Assembly: GCA_030737875.1 (NCBI GenBank)
Contig: CM060926.1
Span: forward strand, 319,522,922 to 319,586,921
DNA length: 64,000 bases
DNA from: Allium sativum
Taxonomy: Eukaryota > Streptophyta > Magnoliopsida > Asparagales > Amaryllidaceae
Direction of reading: 5' to 3'
In this document: positions 34,386 through 46,746 of the stretch, piece by piece
Numbering within the stretch: the stretch's first letter is position 1
How the letters are laid out: every line of letters starts with the position of its first letter
Translations under genes and position numbers: made by a program
Notes under the pieces: model-generated
The model's input: the letters and a program-made list of their open reading frames with translations, nothing else
Databases searched by the model: none
Told to the model about the DNA's origin: nothing

Positions 34386-35777
34386 CGTTACTATCAAATT
34401 AAACTCCGGAACCAGCTGACGGTGAAGGGGTATTTGGAGAATAGAAGTACAGAAGAACCTTCCGAAAGCCGGAAAGAATGATCTGAGAGCGATATAAACT
34501 GGCACCTTCCTAGAAGGAAGAAACTCAAGATCTACAGAATGCCAACAAAGTTCATCCGGCAGGGACCTAGCCGGAAGGATATATCCGACAAGATCATACC
34601 GGCGGGAACCTTCTCATAGCGTCAACCCGGCAGGGGGTTCTGCGGTGAAAGGCTATCCAAGTCAGAAAGCAAGAAAAATGAAGGCAAGGGCTCCGTTAAT
34701 TGAGGACCGAAAGGACTTTTGTTATTCACCTTCCTAATACCGATACGTCAGGAGGCTAAAACACAAGGAGCATAAAGCCAGAAAAAACACAAAGATTATT
34801 TGAGACCAATTTTTGAAATATCTACTGTATGAGTGCCGAAAGGTCATATTGTGAGACAACAAACAAATCATCCAGAATAACCTTCCGGAAGACAGGGTTG
34901 TACCCGAAAATCCCACAAGAAAGCAGACCGGAACACCGAACATGATACAGGCTACCCACACTAGCCTACTTAGCATAGACACGACAATGTTTACGAATTG
35001 ACAGCTATCCACATACATAACGAGGGCAGGTTACTCTAAGTATTCACGGGAAAACCAGAGGCCTATATCCGAAAGTTTATAACCAAAAGCATACAAACGG
35101 AAAGTCAGAATACATTCCGGAAAGCTATCACGACAGAAATCTCATGTTGATCCCAAAGAGGCTCCCGACTAGCCAAGACCTTCAGTGCAGAAGTTACAAT
35201 TAGAATCACAAGACTGCCGGAAGCGAAAACATCCAGGGCCAAGGAAAAAGGCGGTCGATAGAGGCTCCTAAAAGCCCAAACGGCCCAACAACAAAAGATG
35301 CACCAAATTATGTATAAGTAGGACCCTAGAGGTCACATTAAAGGGGGATCTGAATTCTTGTACTCTTCCTATCATAAAACCCAAAAATGGAGATCGACTT
35401 AAGGATCTCTTCAATTCTGTTCATGTAAGCCAAGTTAAAGGTTAATAAAGAGAAAATCTACATCTATGGTATCTACTGTGAGTTTATCATACTAATTCTT
35501 AGTTATTATTATTTCGATTTACTGTTTTCCCTCTATATACCCTTGGATTCTTTCCTGAATCAATATATGTGGCCGGAGGAAGCGACCCCTTTCCATCAAC
35601 TTAAACCCCTCTCGCAAGCTTAGGTACTATCAACGAGTTTAGATTTCTTAATGAACTTGGTCATGATACCCAGAAATAGTGATCTGACCCAAACTTACAA
35701 AGGATAAATAGTCTATTTCCCTCTTAAGTCCATCCCCATCGACCTGACTCCGGTGTTGACGAAAAATATCGTTAACA
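34386..35777 (+). repeat. Tat1 left LTR
   Basis: 1,392 bp aligning with 44306-45654. The first base is C where the right copy has T, so the terminal TG is mutated to CG. Words of the type CCGGAAGG/CCGAAAGG recur through its first 800 bp. The TATA-like string is at 35313 (TATAAGTA), with AATAAAGAG downstream at 35450. Confidence 0.88.
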
Positions 35778-35780
35778 TTT

Positions 35781-35797
35781 TGGCACTACAAGGAGGG
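35781..35797 (+). other. Tat1 primer-binding site (tRNA not identified)
   Basis: TGGCACTACAAGGAGGG starts three bases after the LTR end. The TGG start and spacing are right for a primer-binding site, but I cannot assign the tRNA from memory. Confidence 0.5.
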
Positions 35798-35956
35798 CAT
35801 GAACCTCTGACCCTTTGGTTAACCTTACCACATATCTACCTGTGATGTTTCGTCCCGGATTGGACTAATGCTTTGAAGAAGCAAAGTTATGGGTAAAGGA
35901 TTCCAATAAAAGCTTTCAGGATCTCGATTGGATAAGACAAAAATACTTGCACTGGA

Positions 35957-36478
35957 GTGATAGAAGAGAAAATATTAAGAGCGGAAGCATCGCGAATAAC
36001 AGAGCGTAAAAGAAGAATAGGACAATGCACTTACTACACTTGGGATATTATCATTCCCCTCATAGAACAAATCTTAACACTGCCTTCAAGTGGTCCTGCA
36101 TCAGGGGATGCTACCGTTTTCTCTTACCTAAAGAAAGTTCTCCATGAGTAGATCATAGGAACAACGTTTGAACAAGAAACGTTGAATGAGTTTGATCATT
36201 TCACCAACAAATGGTCCGAAAGAATAACATCTCAATTTCAGTATACTTTAGGAAGCAGGAACAAAGATGTAGATAAAAGAATAGGGTCAAACCACAAGAG
36301 TGTTAGGACCCAGTGACAAGAAAAGAAGTTCATGACAGGACCACTTAAGGAATATCACTTTACCACTTCAATAGAGAATATCCAATTCCTAACCAATCTT
36401 GAACTCAACTATTGGCCATCCGCAAAGAAAAAGCCCAAATACGAATGGAGATGTTATTTAAAGCCAAATAGCTGAACC
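35957..36478 (+). pseudogene. Tat1 gag remnant, upstream part
   Basis: One frame, with stops near 36149, 36314 and 36472, reads FEQETLNEFDHFTNKWSERI and then GPLKEYHFTTSIENIQFL. This is in keeping with the alpha-helical gag of Tat elements, where a (K/E)F(T/H)(P/F)L-type phrase leads to the zinc knuckle. The reading is cut by an LTR insertion at about 36479. The second half of this segment (36300-36460) is duplicated at 38546-38706. Confidence 0.6.
36300..36460 (+). repeat. About 160-bp gag segment duplicated across the nested LTR
   Basis: From GTTAGGACCCAG to CCCAAATACGAA, present here and again at 38546-38690 with about ten differences. The copies flank the LTR piece in direct orientation. 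Confidence 0.85.
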
Positions 36479-38545
36479 GTCCTAACACCAAATAGCCGAC
36501 CGATACATTGAGACATTCCTCGACCTCCTATTAAAATAAAATAAAATATTGACCGAACGTCGAGTTAAATCAATTCTAAATCGGGTCTGGAAGTTGTAAT
36601 CTCTTTCGGTGTCAATCAGTCTGCCATTTCTTTTCCTGTGCCATGGAAGGTGAGTTTATCTCACACCCGTCTTAAATTTTTTATGGATGGTAGATCAATA
36701 ATGAACCGTTATATGAAATGTATATGATTACTGGTAGAAATTGTTTGATTTGATATGTATGCACATTTCATATATGACACGATATATTCATATGACACGT
36801 TGTTGCAGTGATGATATGTATGCTGTGATTGATGTTATGTAATTGTTGTTTGTGATTGTTGATACCCCTAGTTTAGGAAAAATCACTAAGGGTTGAAATG
36901 ATACATACCCGAATGGACATTAGATTAGGGAAAATCATTATAGGTTGAAATGATAGACATGAACGATTTTTTACTGAATTTGGGATTGCGGATTGAAAAG
37001 ATAAATATCTGTATCACTTGACCATAGGGTAAAAACTGTATATGGACACCGTTGGTCGTGTTTCGAAGTAAACTGATTTGGAAAATTTAATTTGAAAATA
37101 ATAACTTAAAATTTTATATTTTACATTTATATTTAAAAAATTTAAACTTATATTTTATAAATTTAATCATATATGTATTTTCAAATTTTAAACTTAATAT
37201 ATTATAATAATTATTTCTTTTAAGCTTGTTTCTATATTATTTAAATCTTATATATGTTTATAATTTAGTTTAGAATTTTATAAACCTATATATATATATA
37301 TATATTTTCAAAGTTAATTTTTATTCAAACATTAATAATAAACTAAGGTGGTAGATAAGTACAGATTTTCGTGAATTGAATTTGAGGTTTAAGATGTGAA
37401 TTTATATAGCGAAACTTGATTTAATGAATGAACTGATAGAAGATATGAATTTTTAATTTGAATTGATTTGAAGTTATAAAAGACGAACTTGAATTGGGAA
37501 ATTGTTTTGAAATTGAATTTCCAAATTCAGGAATGAATTTGATTTTTAAAATAACCTAAATGCAAACTTAAATGATTTAAATATTGCAAGAAATAAACTT
37601 GGATTTTGTAAAACAATGTTTAATTGGAACATGATACGATTTATTGAAATTGAAATATGATATTTGATTTGAATTACATAAACTAAATTTGAGTTAAAGG
37701 ATTGGATTTTTAAAATTGACCTAAAGGACTCTTGTAAAACTAAAACTCTATTTTATGAATTGATTTGAATATATAAATAACGACTTCAAATTGTATTTTG
37801 GAATTATAAAAACGATATGATTTATTCAAATTGAAAAGCAAGTTTTGACTTGAAATTTGTAAATATGATATGATTTGTTAAATTTGAAATATAAGATTTG
37901 TTATGAAATATACCAACGGTGTAAGTATGGTAATTCCGCCTACGCTATTTTTATATTTACTTAATTCATAGACATTATTGCATATAGTGTATTAGTTTGA
38001 CGGACCTTAGAGGATGGTGATCCCAAACATCCTTTAAGTTATTGAGGGCATTTCATCGAACATTTCATTTGATTGATTTACTTCCATGGGAATGTTAGTC
38101 CTGATCCGAACTATTTTGTTTGCATTATGGTTCGGGTCAGATCGATTATCATTGCTTTCGAGATCCACTCTTGGAATTTGAAGTTATATTGGGTTTTGTT
38201 TATCATATATCCACTATTGACCATTTGCTCCAGTCATCCAGTTATTTCTTGTCATTTCTATTTTCAAACTGTTATCATTTATTTATGTGTCTGAAATTCA
38301 TTGTATTAGATTTTCGTTGTATTATTTATGTAAACTCTGATGTAAAATCTTATTTAATAGCTTCATGAACTATTATTGTATTATTTATTTTTTGCTACGA
38401 GATATCATTTTGCTCTGTATCTATGTCTATGATTCTGTGATTTATTCTATTTACCTCAGAAGCTAATAACGATCTGTCGTTTTGGACGGTTCGAGTTTGA
38501 CATGTTTTGTCTATTCGGAACGGTCAAAATGGCGGGTCGTTACAG
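36479..38545 (+). mobile_element. LTR piece nested in Tat1 gag (gypsy-type 3' end)
   Basis: About 2.07 kb of very A/T-rich DNA ending GGCGGGTCGTTACA, a typical gypsy LTR terminus. It contains quasi-repeats of TTTGAAATTGAATTTG type (37370-37915) and an intact-looking 3' LTR half (TGTAAACTCTGATGTAAAATC near 38330). The start does not show TGTAAC; the first bases are a CCAAATAGCCGACC-type string. So the 5' end is lost or rearranged. No coding content. Confidence 0.55.
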
Positions 38546-38810
38546 TTAGGACCCAGTGACAAGAAAAGAAGTTCATGGTAGGACTTCTTAAGGAATATCA
38601 CTTTACCACTTCAATAGAGAAAATCTAATTCCTAGCCAAACATGAACTCAACTATTGGCCATCCGCAAAGAAAAAGCCCAAATACGAAAGGAAGGCAGGA
38701 GGACCATATTGTCATTACCATATGAGGAATGGACATGACAATAATCATTGTAGAATCCTAGAGGAAATGGTCACCCGATTCGTCAGCCAAAGCCAATTAT
38801 GAGAGTTTAT
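38546..38810 (+). pseudogene. Tat1 gag remnant, zinc-knuckle part
   Basis: The frame from 38656 reads WPSAKKKPKYE, then PYCHYHMRNGHDNNHC (38707-38751), then RILEEMVTRFVS and a stop. The C-x2-H-x4-H-x4-C spacing and the flanking Lys-rich and LEEM-like helix are the signature of the Tat/Athila gag knuckle (C..H....H....C). This identifies the element's sense strand as plus. Frameshifts and stops follow at once, so no product is possible. Confidence 0.72.
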
Positions 38811-39617
38811 AACAAGAACAGTTTAAGTTCAGTAAAAATCCTTAGGAAAAGGATTATCAAGCACAACTAAGGGCATGGAAAACCCTCCTTCCTAAACTTG
38901 AAAGAAACCCAAAAGGGGTCTAACCGCAACTGGATTGAATCCCTTGTCATCGCAAATTGGTCAAGACCAGGTATTCCCCGGAGGGGGATGATGTGTTATT
39001 CTTTCTCCATTCCTAAACCAGAGGGGGCTAGGTTAAAGCATCAAAAGCGTAAGCCTCCATTTCACACCAAAAAAGGTTATGGCGGTGCATCTAAAGTTAG
39101 CATGCCCTCCCTCTACTCGTAGAATAGGACACCCTGCCTCTGCTAGAACAAAGCACATCCTACCTCTTCTCACAAAAGAGCATGTCCTACCTCTGCTTAT
39201 GTTCCGCGTTACCCTCAGACGGGAATGCAAATCCCTATAATCACCTACGATGGTCAGGATAGGGCACCCTTCGGAGGGAGTGGCGTGTAAGCCTCTATTA
39301 GTGCCTACAATGGTCAGTATGGAGTGTCAAAAGAGTAAACCTTAGTTCTGTGCCTATGATGGCCCCCTCTAAGTGTCTAAGATCTTATCATCACCTACGA
39401 TGGTTGGGATAAGGCGCCTCCTGGAGGGAGGTCAGTAAGTCCTTGGGCCCCACTTGTGGATAAGCTAGCCAAGTGCACTTAATGCACAGGCCCAGAGAGT
39501 GGCCAACAAAGCACATGCATCCTCTGCTTTGACATCAAAAGCCCGGGGAGTGACTCAAGAAACATGTACATCTTCTACTTCACAATTCATACCCAAAGAG
39601 GGATGCCAAAACACAGA
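38811..39617 (+). other. Tat1 region with short diverged repeats
   Basis: No coding match. Phrases recur: (C/G)ACACCCTGCCTCTGCT-like units at about 33-bp spacing (39125-39200) and CACCTACGATGGT units (39241, 39299 variant, 39342 variant, 39393). Confidence 0.5.
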
Positions 39618-40110
39618 TGTCGGAAGGGGTTCCCGGTCCTCTACTCTATCTATATACCCGAATCTCGGTTGATTTGATTCTTCACAAATGCCGGAAGGGG
39701 TTCCCGGTCCTCTATCTATATACATAAATCTGGGTTGATTTGACTCTTCACAAATGTAGGAAGGGGTTCCTGGTCTTCTATCTATATACCTAAATCTGGG
39801 TTGATTGACTCTTCACGAATGCCAGAAGGGGTTCCCGGTCTTCAATCTATATACCCGAATCTGGGTTGATTTGACTCTTCACAAATGCCGGAAGGGGTTC
39901 CCGGACTTCTAACTATATTAATGCCGAATAAAGGTTGATTCAGTGCTTCACAAACACAGGAAGGAGATTTCCAGTTCCAAATCTTTAATTGTCCGTATAA
40001 GGGTTATTTCGGTACTTCCACTAAAGCCGAAAGGGAATCTCTAGCTTATAGTCTTTTAATACACGAATAGGGATTGATTCAGTTCCTCACAAATATTAGA
40101 AGGAGTTATA
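39618..40110 (+). repeat. Tandem array, about 68-bp unit, roughly 7 copies (Tat1)
   Basis: Units start at 39618, 39689, 39755, 39820, 39886, 39955, 40025 and a partial at 40093. Each opens with a GGAAGGGGTTCC-type word and ends with CTTCACAAA. The first five are similar, the last ones diverged. Confidence 0.88.
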
Positions 40111-40789
40111 CAACCTCATCTCGACGCCGAGCCTAGGCGCGAATCACAACCGTATGTAGGGTTTTGATCTCAACACAAGGCGTCCAGATCTGGATCGGTT
40201 CGAGTTCCCAGAGCTGAAAATGAAAGAGTTAGTTTACCCTTGCCCCAACTCAAATCTAGCTTGGAAGTGCATTTCCACCATTATCAGTCGCAAACTTGTG
40301 ACCTCCCCCCTTTTGTTTAGCGAAGTGTCTTTAATTTATACGATTCATCAATTCATTATCCAAGTATATCAAATGTTTGCACTAACACACGAAACACAAA
40401 TAAGCGCTATCAACATTTCATGTTTAACACACTTCGATACTGTTAATCCTACCAAGGGCACAGGATGCTATATAAAAGTCCATAAGACAAACGCCTAATA
40501 AAACGCGCCGGAGATGTGCACCTTGTCATGATATGTCAATAACGAAAGCAAAACATTTACGTTGAGATGCGTCATCATGCGTTTAGTAGTATCATTGTAA
40601 GTCTTGTCTCTGTTCATTAACACCATCATCATAAAATATTACAAGCAATGATTAATATACTAGGCACTTCATATCTTATATATAATTATTTACAAGGATG
40701 GTGAAAAGACAAACGCATACCCATCGGGAAAGAACACCAATATTGAAGCTTGGGCGTAAACAATAGCTTAGTTACCAATGAAAAGTTTA
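40111..40789 (+). other. Tat1 spacer
   Basis: No recognisable coding or repeat content. The open stretch at 40220-40495 (plus) lacks a domain. Confidence 0.35.
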
Positions 40790-43619
40790 TTATTCGTTAG
40801 AAAAGGAAGAAGTTGCAAAGTGATGAATCGCAGTACGTAAAAGTCCATTAACCTTTGGCATATTTTCTATGACCATGCATGGATCATCTGAGGGTTTGGG
40901 CTGCCACTTCAAAGCTCGATTAAAAGCCTTGCCAATTTTACGAAGACTTTTGTTCTCCTTCTTCAAGTCAAAAGCATCTTTGTACAAAGACTGTTTCTCC
41001 TTTTGTAATTGCTTAATTTTGGAAGTGTAAAAACCAGCATGACAAAAATTATCCTCCATGCTTTTCCTATCATAAAAACCTTTCATGTTGGCCTTAACCT
41101 ATCTATGCCACCTAGCGGCAAGGGAACGATCCATTCCAAGGGGAAAGTCCCTTATCTCAAGCCTGGAAGAGTCCGATCCCATCGGAGCCTGCAAAACACC
41201 AGGGGTGGAAGTTTCAAGAGTGCACAAAAATAGATTCCCATTCTTTGCATTTCCTCGATACAACGTCGCGTCCTTCCTCTAAGTCGATGGCTTGACGTTG
41301 GAGTTCATCCTTTTCTCTGTCAAAATCGTTAGAAGGATTCTTATCCCTCTTCACTTCAAGGATGATTTTGTCCTTTTGCTTTGTCTGAGCCTCTAATATA
41401 CTTATTTGATCCTTCAAACGTTGCGCAAGCAGCTCCCCAGATGGGCCAAACTTATTTTCGGTATCACCAAGAAGATCCCCTATAAAGTTTACAGGGCGTG
41501 GAGTAAATAGAGCACCCTCATCTGTGTACCTTGGAAATGCCTTCGAGCAAACATTCCTGTTTGTGCAAATAAATAGGCCACCCCTTATAGGGTCAATTTT
41601 CAGATAATGAACATCAATATTTGAAAACCACAGAATAGCCTACGAAAGAGAAAATGGACACAAGCACAATTCGTATCCATGCAAATTAACGTCAACTACA
41701 AATGGTGTATCGAATTAATTTTTCTCTACAATACTCCCTTCCTTCATATTACATATTAATTTAGTATGGTGATCCCTAAGATTCTTTAACATGACCTCCC
41801 ACTTATTCCCTAAGAAATTAAAAGATAGCTGAGGGTATTTCATATAAATATGCTCAAGTTCTCTCAGGAAGCGTTCTCTGCCGGATTTGTAAGAGGGTTT
41901 TGTGAGGAATTCTCTCCTCAACCTAGAGAGAGAGAGAGTGCAGATCATCCTTGGAAATAAAATAATTAATAGAAACAGAATCTTCATCACCATAAGGATG
42001 AGTCATTAAGGGTTGAGGTCAACACATAAAGGAGAAATCCAAGGATCAAGGTTCATACCTAGGAAACAGGAGGAACTGTACGAATTGTCCTATCTTTCTC
42101 GTCGGGACTTGGGGAATCGACCCCTTTAGCAAACCAACCATCTATGCGAGAAATGATCAAAATATGGAATGAGTTAGCACTTGAGAGGCCTATATAGTCA
42201 TCCATAAATACAGAGAACGTACCTTCTTTCCGACCATCCTCGCCATGCCCACATTGGGAGTTAAATTCATTATCGCAACTGCCTTTGCCATCATTTCCAA
42301 TAAGTGAGGTAGGATTCTCGCCATTCCCAGGCGTCGGGTAATCAGGCAACCCCTCAACGAATAAAAGTTCCTTAACCCTCTCCTTGCTCCATTTGGAGAT
42401 TTTAATGTCCTGTCCGGACACCCTAATTCTCTCCAAGATCGTGCTTTGAAAACATGGAGGGAGAGAAGGGAAATCCATATCCAGAAACTTGTCACAATTA
42501 CCATGGTAAACCAAAGAGAGGGCCTTCTAGTAACACTTGGCCGCTATATCTGGAAAATGTACCCTCAGGAATAAGGAAATTCTGTGCTGGGTCTCATAAA
42601 TTATCCGTATAACATTGGAAAGCGTTGCCTTCTTTACTCTCAATTCCTTTGCACGCTCTACCGACATATCCAATTGCTAGCGCCTAAGTGTCAAAGCTTT
42701 GGCGGATATGATCTGGTTACCAGTTTTTTCCCTCTCAAGAAACACTCTCAGCTAGCTACAAGCTTCCTCATTATAGCTCTTTGCTGAAGCTAACTCATGG
42801 ATTTTAGAGTCTAACGCGGACTTCTCTGCCTTCAGCTCTCTTATGTCACGAGCTAACGAAGCTGCCGTCATTCTAGTGGTGTACCAACCACCAAATATCC
42901 GGAAAGGAACGATGTGGTGTTAACATGTACATAAGGGAAACAAATAAAGAGTTTAAAATAATGTAAGTATGAACCAAGAGTTGCCGCTTAATAAGGTAAA
43001 GACAAAAACTAGGCTAATCTACAAAAGCGAGCCCTGAGATATCGAGTCCATCAACACAAGGTAAGACCGATCTGATGAAACTTCCAAATTTCGGAATCGT
43101 TGGAAGGGGATTTACAGGATCACATCATCGATAAGAAGGGTAAAATGATTCATATCCTCTCAAATCCGAAATTCCTTGAGAATCGGATATTAGAAGGTCA
43201 ACAACAAAACTACTTCCTGAGGTGTCCACTGAAGAAGGGCACATGTTGGGGGGTGTCTCCAAGAAAAGGGGAAACAGGGCTAGACAAAGACCGACACCCA
43301 GGTGACCCGACGATCCCATCATCGAAAAGACAAGAGACTGAATTTTCTCTCTTATATCTCTTGGAAGAACCACTATAGGCAGCTAAGCAGCTCTCTTCTC
43401 AGATGAAGAATTAAGATGAGGAGAGGAAGTGGGAGACGAATGTGGAGTGTTCCCATAAATCATCGAACATAAGAAAGGAGGACCTTCACCCACTGCATTA
43501 TCAGCTTGAAGCTCCTTCGCTCCGAGCTGCTTCCTTTTTGAGCAAAACCTAGAAAACTTACTTGGCCTGGAGTCGCCCGATTGAGGAGTCCCAGACATAG
43601 CCCTGCTAGGTGATGCCAT
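40790..43619 (-). pseudogene. Tat1 antisense ORF (coiled-coil protein), in several segments
   Basis: Open minus-strand segments run in order 43619-43383 (opening MASPSRAMSG, Ser/Pro-rich), 43373-43125, 42514-42059 (151 codons, with SGQDIKISKWSKERVKEL), 41993-41715 (RFLRELEHIYMKYPQL), 41417-41214 (Lys/Glu-rich, ISILEAQTKQKDKI) and 41086-40790 (IKQLQKEKQSLYKDAFDLKK). The last two have heptad-like hydrophobic spacing, so a long coiled coil is likely. The segments are separated by stops, and some gaps could be introns. The gene lies antisense to gag and points away from the right LTR, as antisense ORFs of Tat elements do. Function unknown. Tat2 carries a shorter counterpart with the same layout. 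Confidence 0.58.
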
Positions 43620-44290
43620 AGTATAAACATATGTTTTAATTTAATTTCTACTTGATAAGCACACACAAACAACATACGGACAAACATGCGACATGAAATT
43701 TTGTTCTCCTATTGGACAACGATCTTGACGGTGAAGATCGGTGTCAACATGTTAAATGACCTTCTATTACGAATTATTTGTTTATACAAATCTTGTTTCT
43801 CAGAACCACGATAATGAATGGAGAAGGGTACAACCTATTAAAGGTCACCATTAATCGTTGTCTCGAACGATTATTGAGAGTTTAATCTATACTAAAGCCA
43901 TCAATCCCCTATTCAAAGCATAATCCAAATTGGTGGTTGAGGTTTTAACAAGAAAAACTTACGATTAGTTAGATATGAAATTTTGGGAAACAGAGTGGCA
44001 AATTTCAATGAACAGTAATCTTGTTTTAGTAAAATGTTATGCAGGAAAAAGGAGGGGAGAGAAAAAGGAAATTCCTTTTTTGGGAGAAAGAGATTCGCCT
44101 TGCCTTTCAGTCGTACCTCATAGACCGGATTAACGAACATGATTTATGCAGGGAAAGCAGAAAGGGTCAATCTAGATCGCCCAAAGAGAGACCAATCAAC
44201 GTCCCCGATTGAAAGAAAATCAGAAGACACGGAAATGACACTTCAGAAAGGACAAAAAGATTGACTTTAAAAGTCAGAAACACCCCTTCA

Positions 44291-44305
44291 ACGGGAGAGG
44301 GTAAA
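44291..44305 (+). other. Tat1 polypurine tract
   Basis: ACGGGAGAGGGTAAA directly before the right LTR. Confirms the plus orientation. Confidence 0.75.
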
Positions 44306-45654
44306 TGTTACTATCGAATTTAACTCCGGAACCAACTGATGGTGAAGCCAGAAAGAATGACCTGAGAGCGATATAAACCGGCACCCTCCTAGAAGGAAGA
44401 AACTCAAGACTGCAGAATGCCAACAAAGTTCATCCGACAGGGGACCTAGCCGGAAGGATATATCCGGTAAGATCATACCAGTGGGATGCTTCTCACAGCG
44501 TCAACTCGGCAGGGGGTTCTGCGGTGAAAGGCTATCCAAGTCAGAAACCAAGAAAAATGAAGGCAAGGGCTCCGTCAGTTGAGGTCCGAAAGGACTTTTG
44601 TTATTCATCTTCCTTATACCAATACGTCAGGAGGATAAAACAACAAGAGCATAAAGCTAGAATAAACATAAAGATCATCTGAGACCAATTTCCGAAACAT
44701 CTACTGTATGAGTGCCGAAAGGTCGTATTGTGAGACAAGAAACAAATCATCCAGAACAACCTTTCGGAAGACAGGGCTGTACCCAGAAATCCCACAAGAA
44801 AACAGACCGGAACCCCAAAAGTGATACAGGCTACCCACACTAGCCTACTTAGTATAGACACCGACATTGCTTTTGAACGGAAAGCTATCCACATACATAA
44901 TGAAGGCAGACTCCTCTAAATATTCATGGGAAAACCGGAGGCCTATATCCAAAAGTCTCTAACCAAAAGCATACAACCGGAAAGCCAGAATACCTTTTAG
45001 AAAGCTATCACGACAACAAGAACATGTCAATCCCAAAGCGGCTCCCGACTAGCCGAGACCTTCAGTGTAAAAGTTACAATTAGAATCACTAGACGACCAG
45101 AAGCGAAAACATCCGGGGCTAAGGAACAAGGCGGCCGATAGAGGATCCTAAAAACCTAAACGGCCCAACAGCGAAAGATACATCAAATTCTCAATAAATA
45201 GGACCCCAGAGGTCACATTAAAGGGGGATCCGAACTCTTGTATTCTTCCTCTCAAAAAACCCAAAAATGGAGATCGATTTAAGGATCTCTTCAATTCTGT
45301 TCATGTAATCAAATTTAAAGGTTAATAAAGAGCAAATCTACATCTATGGTATTTACTATGAGTTTGTCATACTAATTATTAGTTATTATTGTGATTTACT
45401 GTTTGCCCCCTATATATGCTTGGATTCTTGCCTGAATCAATATTTATGGCCAGAGGAAGCGACCCCTTTTCATCAACTTAAACCCCTCTCGCAAGCTTAG
45501 GTGCCATCAATGAGTTTAGATTTCTTAATGAACTTGGTCATAATATCCAGAAACAGTGATCTGACCCAAACTTACAAAGGATAAACAATCTATTTCCCTC
45601 TTAATTCCATCCCCGTCGACCTGACTCCAGTATTGATGAAAAATATCGTTAACA
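44306..45654 (+). repeat. Tat1 right LTR
   Basis: 1,349 bp, TGTTACTATCG to TCGTTAACA. Relative to the left LTR it lacks about 40 bp near position 45 and has AATAAATA (45193) where the left copy has TATAAGTA. Confidence 0.88.
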
Positions 45655-45659
45655 TGAGC
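45655..45659. repeat. Target-site duplication of Tat1 (right, TGAGC)
   Basis: Differs at one base from TGAAC at 34381-34385. Confidence 0.6.
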
Positions 45660-45983
45660 ATAACTTACAATGTACAAAGTGAAATCTCAATTTCTTACAT
45701 TTGTTAGGAAGATACAGTTAAACAGATTCTAACGTTTCTTGTTTTATCCAATTCTGACTTATAATGAATTCTGTAGTTTCATTTAAAGTTTAAAATTGAA
45801 TTTTCAAACTACTGCGCCATTTCGAGTCCGTTTTAATTAAATTTTAAATTTATATGTTCTAACTTCGATTTATATAAATTTTAAATCGTTATTTCTCAAA
45901 ATAATTTTTTAAATATATTTAATTTCTATTAAAATAAATTAAAAATAACTTTTAAACTGGTTCCAAAAATACGGGTTGTTACA
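45655..45983 (-). repeat. E2 LTR terminal segment
   Basis: Read on minus it opens TGTAACAACCCGTATTTTTGG, like the giant LTR at 2317, and contains a CGGACTCGAAATGG phrase paralleling GAGTCCGAG there. Borders: Tat1 on one side, the ACGAG duplication on the other. Confidence 0.65.
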
Positions 45984-45988
45984 ACGAG
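45984..45988. repeat. Target-site duplication ACGAG of E2 (right)
   Basis: Exact match to 18928-18932. Confidence 0.85.
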
Positions 45989-46746
45989 CATGAGCATAAT
46001 CAAAGTGCAAAAAAACTAACTTACAGCAGAAACAAGATAAGATAACTAATATCGACAAAGGCAACTACCTTAAAGAAAATCGCCACATCGATATCGAGCA
46101 TGAGAAAACAAAAACCAAGAACAAAACTTGAATACTTACTAAGGCTTGTCTCCACTAGATAAAACTGAGAGTTGTTATGAGGAGAGGGGTCAGAACAATA
46201 GGTCTTGTAAGTACAAAATATATAACATTGTCCACCATACACAAATATACCCTATTTGGTCTCCACCAAAATATATGTCTAGCAAGGCTAGCAATTCTAA
46301 CCTTGTAAATATTTACGCACGACGATCAGCTGCCCATGATAACCTTAATGCAACACTGAGATAGAATTTTTATGCATAAGAATGAAGCCTTTAAACCACC
46401 CTGACAACAAACAAACTAAGAGGTGGGCACACTAACTGCACAAATAATCTATAAGGAGGTAGGGTATAACCCATATCTATATATCTACCTTTGATGACCG
46501 TCCTGTACCTCCCGCACAACTTTGGATGAGGTACCATGTATCAGTATGACATGTCAGGCCGATACGAGACGATCATTAAGGTTGAATAAGACAAGCGGAA
46601 CCTGTCGTATAAGTCACGACGCAAGGATAAAATATAATAGAACATATACAACAAGTAATAGTAGTGAAGCACGATAGAGCAAAATCTTAAACTTTCCTAT
46701 CATCATGAAATATCCATATACCAAACTGGATTACATCATAAGAGTC
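45989..46746 (-). repeat. E1 left LTR, second segment
   Basis: Aligns with 56276-56530 (AACTCACAGCAGAA, AAGGCAACTACCTTAAAG, GATATCGA-CATGAGA) and then with 63950-64000 (CCACCAAAATATATGTCTA-CAAGGCTAG). Non-coding. Confidence 0.75.

Larger units (their letters stand above)
34386..45654 (+). mobile_element. Tat1: Tat/Ogre-like gypsy element, non-autonomous, 11.3 kb
   Basis: The LTRs are 34386-35777 (1,392 bp) and 44306-45654 (1,349 bp), starting (T/C)GTTACTATC and ending ATATCGTTAACA. The plus orientation is fixed by gag on plus and by a polypurine tract directly before the right LTR. In order it holds a gag remnant split by an LTR insertion, short tandem repeats, and a multi-segment antisense ORF. 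No protease, RT or integrase was recognised. LTR divergence is several percent by eye, including a 40-bp-scale indel early in the LTR. Antisense ORFs and tandem arrays between the coding part and the 3' LTR are described for Tat-lineage elements such as Retand and Grande, and this layout fits. Confidence 0.82.
18933..45983 (-). mobile_element. E2: minus-strand gypsy-type LTR (probably solo) carrying several nested insertions
   Basis: The outer borders are TGTTACGCCCC and CGGGTTGTTACA, with ACGAG on both sides. The left part reads backwards as the R-U5 side of a large gypsy LTR, with a minus-strand TATA at 20245. The right 329 bp read backwards as the start of such an LTR (TGTAACAACCCGTATTTTTG). 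Removing the solo LTR, the LINE and Tat1 leaves about 7.7 kb. No primer-binding site, polypurine tract or pol was found in the residue. It may be a single about 5-kb LTR plus a further AT-rich LTR insertion (about 24.5-33 kb) whose ends I could not fix. The full-element alternative is not excluded. Confidence 0.65.
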
